Positions 1 through 4,736 of a stretch of 5,216 bases of DNA are shown piece after piece. Where the stretch lies: assembly GCA_903941145.1 (NCBI GenBank), contig CAJANQ010000289.1, positions 1 through 5,216 on the forward strand. The letters run 5' to 3'. The first letter of the stretch is position 1; every line of letters begins with the position of its first letter. The notes beneath the pieces are model-generated. The model was not told the origin of the DNA, made no database searches, and saw nothing but the letters and a program-made list of their open reading frames with translations. The position numbers and the translations under genes are program-made. The stretch comes from an uncultured Actinomycetes bacterium (GTDB lineage: Bacteria > Actinomycetota > Acidimicrobiia > Acidimicrobiales > Microtrichaceae).

Positions 1-459
1 AGCGCCCGGCTCGCCGCCCGTCACGAGGGCAACAGCTTCGCCTCGATCGTCGTGGTCGCCGAGGGCGCTGCGGCGGTGCCCGGCTCCATGCCCGAGCCCG
101 ACTACGAGGTCGACCGGTTCGGCCACCGCCGCCTGGGCGGGATCGGTGAGGCGCTCGCAGCGGAGATCGAGGGCCGCACCGGCATCGAGACCCGGGTCAC
201 GACCCTGGGCCACATCCAGCGCGGCGGCACGCCCACCGCGTTCGACCGCGTGCTGGCCACCCGGTACGGCGTGGCGGCGGCACAGGCCGCGGCCGACGGC
301 GCCTGGGGGACGATGGTCGCGCTGCAGGCCGACCAGATCGTGCGGGTCCCCGTGGGGGACGCGGTCGACCAGCTCAAGCGGGTCGACCCGTCGCTGTACC
401 TCGACGTGGCGGAGCCGTTCTTCGCCCCGTGGCCGGGCACGCCGGACCTCGACGGCTGA
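1..459 (+). CDS. pfkA: 6-phosphofructokinase, C-terminal part (5' end outside window)
   Basis: This is the C-terminal 152 residues of a phosphofructokinase, the cytoplasmic glycolytic enzyme that phosphorylates fructose 6-phosphate to fructose 1,6-bisphosphate. The frame is open from base 1 and ends at TGA 457-459. The family signature is complete at residues 65-83 of the visible part (R-x4-GH-IQRGG-x5-DR). By comparison with E. coli PfkA, R65, H71 and R74 correspond to the substrate-binding Arg243, His249 and Arg252, and the Glu of VVAEG (residue 21) to the Glu that contacts fructose 6-phosphate. The tail (ALQADQIVRVPVGDAVDQLK) resembles actinobacterial PfkA. Usual family length is about 320-370 residues, so a little over half is missing. 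The residues that separate ATP- from pyrophosphate-dependent enzymes lie in the missing half, so the phosphoryl donor cannot be called. GTG at 52 is an internal valine codon, not the start. Confidence 0.96.
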   Translation, partial: SARLAARHEGNSFASIVVVAEGAAAVPGSMPEPDYEVDRFGHRRLGGIGEALAAEIEGRTGIETRVTTLGHIQRGGTPTAFDRVLATRYGVAAAQAAADGAWGTMVALQADQIVRVPVGDAVDQLKRVDPSLYLDVAEPFFAPWPGTPDLDG

Positions 460-465
460 CGCCGG

Positions 466-1119
466 CTAGCTGCAGGAGGCCTCGAGCGCGTCGCTGCGCT
501 CGGTGAGCCGGGCGGCCGACCGGGCCGACAGCCCGGCGCTGTCAGGTGCGTCCGGATCGGCCAGCAGCGAGCGCACGTCGCACGCCGTCACCTCGGCCGC
601 GTCGCCCTTGGTCGGCGTCGGCACCGTCACGGGCTTGCCGTCGATGCTGAAACGGACCTTCTGGATGCCGGGCAGCCCCGTCGCGGTCATGACGAGCTGG
701 GCCACTGCGAGCTGGCGGGACGGACCGACCACACGGTCGAACCGGCCGGACAGGTCGACCGCGAGCGTGCTGCCGCTGCGGGCGCTCGTCCGGTTGGCCG
801 ACAGGACCTCGGTCCCGGTCGGCACGGCGTTGGTGGCGCCCTTGACCCCGACGTCCGGCGGCCGGAGCCGCACGAGGGCGTCGAGGACGGTGCGGGCCTG
901 CTGGTCCGGCAGCTCGCGGGTGACGGGGACGACGGTGCCGTTGCGGGTCACGTACAGCGCCGTCGCGGTGTTGCCCGACGTGGTCGTGGGGCGGGGGACG
1001 GTGGTGGTGGTCGACACGGTCAGGCGTCGCGGGGTCTCGTCGGGCTGGATCCCGCAGCTGGCTGCAAGGCCCAGCGCAGCGACGACCAGGAGCACCGTGC
1101 TGCGTCGCGGGCCGGTCAC
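466..1119 (-). CDS. GerMN-domain lipoprotein, LpqB-like in position but short
   Basis: A 217-residue predicted lipoprotein, last gene of the minus-strand operon. The GTG start at 1119 is chosen because it gives a classic lipoprotein signal peptide (charged RR at 5-6, hydrophobic core 8-20, lipobox AAS-C22). An AGGGAGAG ribosome-binding site at 1125-1132 lies 5 nt upstream. A longer reading from 1314 would only add an arginine-rich shadow of the kinase gene. After Cys22 comes a Thr/Pro-rich linker (about 34-49), then a GerMN domain (about 53-168) with recognisable pieces: VVPVTREL (63-70), the VDLSGRF strand (121-127), LAVAQLVMTATGLPGIQKVRF (137-157) and IDGKPV (159-164). A tail of about 50 residues follows, with Cys180 and Cys216. 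GerMN domains occur in spore germination protein GerM and in LpqB, the lipoprotein encoded after mtrB. LpqB is far longer, with a beta-propeller-like part that is absent here. Role is inferred: an envelope partner of the upstream kinase. Confidence 0.9.
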   Translation of the reverse strand: MTGPRRSTVLLVVAALGLAASCGIQPDETPRRLTVSTTTTVPRPTTTSGNTATALYVTRNGTVVPVTRELPDQQARTVLDALVRLRPPDVGVKGATNAVPTGTEVLSANRTSARSGSTLAVDLSGRFDRVVGPSRQLAVAQLVMTATGLPGIQKVRFSIDGKPVTVPTPTKGDAAEVTACDVRSLLADPDAPDSAGLSARSAARLTERSDALEASCS

Positions 1120-2714
1120 GGACGCTCTCCCTGGTCGTCCACGACGATGGCGGGCAGCTCGCCGGTGAGGGCGTAGACGACGGCCTCCTCGGGGCTGACC
1201 GCGGCCAGGTCGTCGAGCTCCACGTCCTCGCCGTCCTCCTCGAGCGGCTCGACGAGGGGCAGCTCGAGCACGAAGCGGGCGCCCGGCGTGCCGTCGGTCC
1301 GTGCCTCGACCCACACCTCGCCACCCTGGAGGCGGGCGTGCTCCTCGGCCAGCGCCAGGCCCAGTCCCACGCCGCTCGACCCGCCGCGGCTGCCGCCCTT
1401 GCTGCCACGGATGAAGCGGTCGAAGATCTGCTCGCGCTCGGCCTCGACGACGCCGGGACCGGCGTCCTCGACGGCGATGCGCACGGTCGGCATCGGCTCG
1501 TCGTCAGGCGAGTCCTCGTCGACCGGGTGGTCCGCACGCTCGACGAACACACCGGTCGCGCCGCCGCCGTACTTCTCGGCGTTGTCCAGGAAGTTCGCCA
1601 GGATCCGGAGCAGGCGCCGCTTGTCGCACGCCAGCACGGTCTCGGCGATGCCGTCGGCGGCCTCGACCGGCACGGGCCTGGCCGCCATGGACCGGACCGC
1701 CGACTCGACCGTCGGCACCAGCGCGACGGCCTCGAGCTCCAGGCGCACCGCACCGGCGTCGAACCGGGAGATCTCGAGCAGGTCCTCGACGAGCTGGGTG
1801 AAGCGCTCCATGTCGGACGAGAGCAGCTCGAGGGCCTGCTGGGCCCGCTCGGGGAGCTCGTCGCGGTTGTTGCGGAGCACCTCGATCGAGGCGTTGAGCG
1901 TGGTGAGCGGGGACCTGAGCTCGTGGCTCACGTCGCTCGCGAACCGGGCGTCACGGTCGATCCGGGTCTCGAGCGCCGAGACCATCGCGTTGAAGTTGGC
2001 CACGAGTGGCGCCAGGTCGGGGTCGTTGGCGTACTCGGTGTAGTCGATGCGGGTGTCGAGCTTGCCGGCGGCGACGTCCTCGGCGGCGTCGCCGATGTGG
2101 TCGAGGGGCTGGAGCGCGTAGCGGCTGGCCCAGTAGCCGAGCCCGGCGCCGACCAGCGTCGTGAGGCCGGTCGCAGCGAGGAGGGTGAGGGCCAGGGTCC
2201 GCAGGCCGGCGTCGATGTCACCGAGGTCGTTGGCCTCGAAGTAGCCCTCGTTGGCGCCGATCGGCACGCCCACGGCCACGTAGGTCCGGCCGTCGAGCCG
2301 GAACCGCATGATGCCGGCCTCCTGCCGCTCTACGACGCGGGTCTTGAGCGAGCGGGGGAGCCGCTCGGCGCTCACCCGGGGGTCGAGCGACGCGATGGTC
2401 GTGCGGCCGGTCTGCGGGTCGATCGTGACGATGGACGGCTTGCCGGCGTCGGCCAGCGAGCTCAGCAGCGACTGGAGGTCGGCCGACCCCGCCGCGCCGT
2501 CGGCCACGGTGGCGGCGTTGGCGAGCGCCCGCCGGGTGAGGGCCTCCTCGCGGTCGGCGAGCAGGGTGCGGCGGGCCACCGCGAGCGTGGTGATGCTGAG
2601 CACGACCGAGAGCGTGAACGCGACCAGCGCGACGGCGATGGTGATGCGGGCCCGGACGCTGACCTGCAGGCCCAGCGCGATCCGCCGGTCCCGTACCTCG
2701 GAGTCAGGGCTCAT
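1116..2714 (-). CDS. MtrB-like membrane sensor histidine kinase
   Basis: A 532-residue HisKA-type sensor kinase that should autophosphorylate on His264 and pass the phosphate to the response regulator encoded just upstream. Order: short cytoplasmic N-terminus, membrane helix 1 (about 23-48), extracellular sensor region (about 49-171), helix 2 (about 172-197), HAMP (about 198-250), dimerisation/phosphoacceptor H-box FASDVSHELRSPLTTL (258-273, His264), then the ATPase domain with N-box NFLDNAEKY (374-382), G1 DAGPG (417-421), F-box FDRF (431-434) and G2 GVGLGLAL (448-455). All catalytic boxes look intact. The H-box and LLEISRFDAG (312-321) closely resemble mycobacterial MtrB. Two oddities are an acidic Asp/Glu/Pro insert (about 392-409) before G1 and an acidic tail of about 44 residues after the ATPase domain (489-532). 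Start is ATG 2714, 13 nt after the regulator's stop, with only a weak GGGTG ribosome-binding site. Orthology to MtrB is inferred from motifs and gene order. Confidence 0.93.
   Translation of the reverse strand: MSPDSEVRDRRIALGLQVSVRARITIAVALVAFTLSVVLSITTLAVARRTLLADREEALTRRALANAATVADGAAGSADLQSLLSSLADAGKPSIVTIDPQTGRTTIASLDPRVSAERLPRSLKTRVVERQEAGIMRFRLDGRTYVAVGVPIGANEGYFEANDLGDIDAGLRTLALTLLAATGLTTLVGAGLGYWASRYALQPLDHIGDAAEDVAAGKLDTRIDYTEYANDPDLAPLVANFNAMVSALETRIDRDARFASDVSHELRSPLTTLNASIEVLRNNRDELPERAQQALELLSSDMERFTQLVEDLLEISRFDAGAVRLELEAVALVPTVESAVRSMAARPVPVEAADGIAETVLACDKRRLLRILANFLDNAEKYGGGATGVFVERADHPVDEDSPDDEPMPTVRIAVEDAGPGVVEAEREQIFDRFIRGSKGGSRGGSSGVGLGLALAEEHARLQGGEVWVEARTDGTPGARFVLELPLVEPLEEDGEDVELDDLAAVSPEEAVVYALTGELPAIVVDDQGERP
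1125..1132 (-). promoter_or_regulatory. Ribosome-binding site of the GerMN lipoprotein gene
   Basis: AGGGAGAG on the minus strand lies 5 nt before GTG 1119, inside the last codons of the kinase gene. Together with the GTGA overlap of kinase stop and lipoprotein start (1116-1119) it fixes the start and suggests translational coupling. Confidence 0.7.
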
Positions 2715-2727
2715 GGGCGCACCCGGC

Positions 2728-3408
2728 TCACGGCTGGAGCTTGTACCCGAGGCCCCGGACGGTCACCACGTGGCGCGGGTTGGCCGGGTCGGCCTCGACC
2801 TTGGTGCGCAGGCGGCGCACGTGGACGTCGACGAGGCGGCCGTCGCCGAACACGCCATGGCCCCAGACCTTTTCGAGCAGGTCCTCGCGGGAGAACACCT
2901 TGCCCGGGTTGTTGGCCAGCTCGACCAGCAGCCGGAACTCGGTCTTGGTCAGGTGGATCTGGTCGCCGCCGCGGGTGACGACGCCCTCCTGAGGGACGAT
3001 CTCGAGCTCCTCGAACCGCAGCCGGGGGTTGCCGGGCGACGCCGGCCGGGCCCGGCGCAGGAGCGCCCGGATGCGGGCCGACAGCTCCTTGGGCACGAAC
3101 GGCTTGGTCAGGTAGTCGTCGGCGCCGGCCTCGAGGCCCGCCACCACGTCGTGCGTGTCGGCCCGGGCGGTCACCATGACGATCGGCACGTCGCTCTGGC
3201 GGCGGATGGAGCGGCAGACCTCGAACCCGTCCACGCCGGGCAGCATGATGTCGATCAGGACGACGTCGGACGGGGTCCGTGTGAACCGGGCGATGGCGTC
3301 CTCGCCGGTCTCGGCCTCCTCGACCTCCCAGCCCTCGTCCTCGAGCGCCAGCTTCACGGCGGTCCGGATGCGTTCGTCGTCCTCGACGGTCAGAATGCGA
3401 GTGCCCAC
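2728..3408 (-). CDS. MtrA-like OmpR-family response regulator
   Basis: A 226-residue DNA-binding response regulator, cognate partner of the kinase that follows. The receiver domain (about 4-117) has the acidic pair Asp10/Asp11, phosphoacceptor Asp53 in LIDIMLPG, Thr80 and Lys102 in TKPF. After a short linker, a winged-helix output domain (about 130-224) includes LTKTEFRLLVEL (153-164), FSREDLLEKVWG (172-183), the recognition region RLVDVHVRRLRTKVE (191-205) and the closing wing VTVRGLGYK (215-223). The output domain is close to mycobacterial MtrA (RLVNVHVQRLRAKVE and TVRGVGYK there), and gene order supports the same call. The length is normal for the family. Start is GTG 3408, 21 nt after the phosphatase stop, with only a weak GAGA as ribosome-binding signal. 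It is expected to act as a dimer on tandem half-sites with about 11-bp period. A candidate site of that form lies upstream of the operon at 4646-4663. Confidence 0.95.
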   Translation of the reverse strand: MGTRILTVEDDERIRTAVKLALEDEGWEVEEAETGEDAIARFTRTPSDVVLIDIMLPGVDGFEVCRSIRRQSDVPIVMVTARADTHDVVAGLEAGADDYLTKPFVPKELSARIRALLRRARPASPGNPRLRFEELEIVPQEGVVTRGGDQIHLTKTEFRLLVELANNPGKVFSREDLLEKVWGHGVFGDGRLVDVHVRRLRTKVEADPANPRHVVTVRGLGYKLQP

Positions 3409-3429
3409 GCCGGTCAGTCTCGCACGCCG

Positions 3430-4251
3430 TCAGACCTCGGCGGCGCCGAGCGAGCGCAGGAGTTCCTCGAGCGGGCCGTAGAGGTCCGGGTGGGCGGCGA
3501 GCACGACCTCCGGCACGGTGTCGTCGCCGGCCAGCGCACCGACCTTGGCGCCGGCCTCGGTGGCGAGGAGCCGTCCGGCCGCCAGGTCCCAGATGCTCAG
3601 GCCGGCCTCGTAGTAGGCGTCGACCCGGCCCGCCGCGACGCTGCACAGGTCGAGGGCCGCGGCGCCGGACCGGCGGATGTCGCGGATGCGGGGGAGGAGC
3701 TGGGCCACGACCGCGCCGTTGCGGCCCCGTCGGGCGGCGTCGTACGAGAAGCCGGTGGCCACCAGCGCCCGCTCGACGGGCGGGGGAGTGCCCAGCCGCA
3801 GCTCGGTGGTCCCGCCGTCGTCGCGCACGCAGCGGGCGCCGCCGCCCCGCTCGGCGACGTAGGTGCGGGCGTGGGTCGGGTCGGCGACCACACCGACGAG
3901 CGCCCCGTCGTCGTCGCCCACGGCGATCGACACCGCGTAGCCAGGATGGTCGTAGAGGTAGTTGGTCGTGCCGTCGATGGGGTCGATCCACCAGGTGAGG
4001 CCGCTGGTCCCGTCGCCGTCCGGCGTGCCGGACTCCTCCCCGACGATGCGGTCGTGGGGCCGGGCCTCGACGACGAGCTGTCGGATCAGCGCCTCGGACG
4101 CCCGGTCCATGTGGGTCACGTGGTCGACCGAGCTCGACTTGGTCTCGACCTCGAGCTGCTCGGGCCGGTCGTGGTGGACGAGCTGGACGGCTGCGGCCGC
4201 CGCGCGGGTGGCGACGTCCAGCAACTCGGCGAGCAGCGGGTCGGTGCTCAT
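3430..4251 (-). CDS. Inositol monophosphatase family protein
   Basis: A 273-residue cytoplasmic Mg2+-dependent phosphatase of the inositol monophosphatase fold. Metal-binding motifs are complete: GEES (71-74, Glu72), WIDPIDGTTNY (88-98, Asp90 and Asp93) and WDLAAG (221-226, Asp222), corresponding to Glu70, Asp90, Asp93 and Asp220 of human IMPA1. The N-terminal TKSSSVDHVTHMD segment (37-49) is also typical. The length is usual for the family. The most likely substrate is inositol 1-phosphate, giving free inositol for phosphatidylinositol lipids or mycothiol-type thiols. Related enzymes hydrolyse histidinol phosphate, fructose 1,6-bisphosphate or adenosine 3',5'-bisphosphate, and sequence alone does not settle the substrate. 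Start is ATG 4251. A GAGGT ribosome-binding site begins inside the TGA stop of the preceding gene, with 7 nt to the ATG, so the two genes are probably coupled. The gene sits second in the operon, before the response regulator. Confidence 0.93.
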   Translation of the reverse strand: MSTDPLLAELLDVATRAAAAAVQLVHHDRPEQLEVETKSSSVDHVTHMDRASEALIRQLVVEARPHDRIVGEESGTPDGDGTSGLTWWIDPIDGTTNYLYDHPGYAVSIAVGDDDGALVGVVADPTHARTYVAERGGGARCVRDDGGTTELRLGTPPPVERALVATGFSYDAARRGRNGAVVAQLLPRIRDIRRSGAAALDLCSVAAGRVDAYYEAGLSIWDLAAGRLLATEAGAKVGALAGDDTVPEVVLAAHPDLYGPLEELLRSLGAAEV

Positions 4252-4261
4252 GTGCCTGACC

Positions 4262-4579
4262 TCATGAGGAGGTGCGGGGCGCCTGCTCGACGGCCTGTCG
4301 CCGTCGGTTGGTCTCCCACTCGCCGAGCGCCCGGAGGGTCAGCACCGCGACGACGGCCACGCCGCCGGCGCACATGAGCGCCGAGACCAGCAGGACCAGT
4401 CCGGCGGCGACGCCCTCGAACCCGCCGAGGCGGGCGAACGCCGCACCGATGAGCCCTCCGGTCAGCCCTCCGAGAAGGATCGAGCCGAACGCCAGGACCC
4501 GGGCGCCCACGGACGGCAGCGCCGACTCGGGGTCGTTCGCGGCGTCGGAGGGCGGACGGGGTGCGGAGGGGGCGGCCAC
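4262..4579 (-). CDS. Small two-helix membrane protein of unknown function
   Basis: A 105-residue protein that I do not recognise as a named family. The N-terminus (1-25) is rich in Ala, Pro and Ser. Two hydrophobic helices follow at about 26-49 (Gly-rich, with GGLTGGLIGAAFA) and 56-82. A charged C-terminal tail (84-105, with NRRRQ) presumably faces the cytoplasm by the positive-inside rule, making a hairpin with both ends inside. It is the first gene of the minus-strand run. Its stop overlaps the phosphatase ribosome-binding site and lies 10 nt before that start. Start is GTG 4579, with an in-frame TAG four codons upstream at 4589-4591, so no better start exists. The reading frame is supported by the helix pattern, the tight fit to the next gene and the placement of a candidate promoter. 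An oppositely oriented frame over the same bases gives a low-complexity Ser/Arg/Pro sequence and was discounted. Confidence 0.78.
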   Translation of the reverse strand: MAAPSAPRPPSDAANDPESALPSVGARVLAFGSILLGGLTGGLIGAAFARLGGFEGVAAGLVLLVSALMCAGGVAVVAVLTLRALGEWETNRRRQAVEQAPRTSS

Positions 4580-4585
4580 ACCCAG

Positions 4586-4591
4586 ACCCTA
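4586..4591 (-). promoter_or_regulatory. Candidate leaderless -10 element for the five-gene operon
   Basis: On the minus strand TAGGGT fits the actinobacterial -10 pattern TANNNT. Transcription starting 7 nt past it would begin exactly at the GTG of the small membrane protein (4579), giving a leaderless mRNA, which is common in Actinomycetota. A -35 is poor: CTGCCA (4611-4616) matches TTGACA at four of six positions but with a long 19-nt spacer. A weak AGGG 7 nt before the GTG would be the alternative, leadered reading. Confidence 0.35.
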
Positions 4592-4620
4592 GTGGGGGGA
4601 TTGCCTACGGTGGCAGGGCG

Positions 4621-4637
4621 ACCCGGTGGCGCCGGGT
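4621..4637. repeat. Inverted repeat, 6-bp arms with 5-nt loop
   Basis: ACCCGG (4621-4626) and CCGGGT (4632-4637) are perfect complements around TGGCG. In a divergent promoter region this could be an operator for a dimeric regulator such as the XRE protein encoded next to it. At this GC content a 6-bp inverted repeat can also occur by chance. Confidence 0.4.
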
Positions 4638-4645
4638 GTGCAAGA

Positions 4646-4663
4646 TTTTCAACGAATTCTCAA
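4646..4663. promoter_or_regulatory. Direct repeat with 11-bp period, possible OmpR-type regulator site
   Basis: TTTTCAA (4646-4652) and TTCTCAA (4657-4663) agree at 6 of 7 positions and are separated by 4 nt, so the period is 11 bp. Two 7-bp half-sites with 4 nt between them is the layout of Pho boxes and other sites of OmpR/PhoB-family regulators. The operon transcribed away from here encodes such a regulator. The sequence is not a known MtrA consensus, and the second half overlaps the -35 of the sigma-28-like promoter. Confidence 0.35.
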
Positions 4664-4686
4664 GCGCCTGCCGACCGGGCCGATAG
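4660..4686 (+). promoter_or_regulatory. Sigma-28 / WhiG-type promoter for the XRE gene
   Basis: TCAA (4660-4663) and GCCGATAG (4679-4686) are separated by exactly 15 nt. The FliA consensus is TAAA-N15-GCCGATAA, and WhiG promoters are nearly the same. The -35 differs at one of four bases and the -10 at one of eight. Transcription would start near 4693, leaving a leader of about 44 nt that contains the ribosome-binding site. No housekeeping promoter with TTGACA/TANNNT spacing is evident in front of this gene. Confidence 0.55.
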
Positions 4687-4723
4687 GTGGGTTGCAGGTG
4701 AACTCCTCGTTGGAGGACCTCGC

Positions 4724-4730
4724 AGGAGGA
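4724..4730 (+). promoter_or_regulatory. Strong ribosome-binding site of the XRE gene
   Basis: AGGAGGA lies 6 nt before ATG 4737 and is the best Shine-Dalgarno match in the window. It decides the start. A second GGAGGAC (4712-4718) lies 13 nt upstream of GGAGGAC 4725-4731, a short direct repeat that may be incidental. Confidence 0.85.
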
Positions 4731-4736
4731 CAGGAC

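Larger units (their letters stand above)
4580..4736. promoter_or_regulatory. Divergent intergenic region between the operon and the XRE gene
   Basis: A 157-bp region separating two divergently transcribed units, so it should hold promoters for both. It contains a 17-nt inverted repeat (4621-4637), an AT-rich island (4642-4663) that stands out against the GC-rich surroundings, a sigma-28-like promoter, tandem GCCGA repeats (4670-4687) and a strong ribosome-binding site. No small ORF or RNA gene could be supported in it. Confidence 0.75.

Noticed and set aside
1120..1314. N-terminal extension of the lipoprotein to an upstream ATG
   Set aside because: The extra 65 residues are an Arg/Gly/Ala shadow of the kinase gene and would bury the signal peptide. 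GTG 1119 has its own ribosome-binding site and gives a proper lipoprotein leader.
1381..1410. Gly/Ser repeat (GSKGGSRGGSSG) in the kinase, considered as a tandem repeat or linker
   Set aside because: It lies in the ATP-lid between F-box and G2, where flexible Gly/Ser sequence is normal.
1338..2978. A 546-codon open frame on the plus strand opposite the kinase gene
   Set aside because: It has biased, repetitive composition (Asp/Gly/Arg/Leu/Val), no domain, and lies fully across the kinase and the end of the regulator.
2711..3991. A 426-codon minus-strand frame overlapping regulator and phosphatase
   Set aside because: It is arginine/glycine-rich, typical of a shifted frame of GC-rich genes. 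The regulator and phosphatase frames carry all the motifs.
2308..4377. A 689-codon open frame on the plus strand opposite the kinase, regulator and phosphatase genes
   Set aside because: It is antisense to three genes with intact catalytic motifs, has low-complexity Gly/Asp/Val/Arg composition and no recognisable motif. Long antisense frames are expected from codon bias at this GC content.
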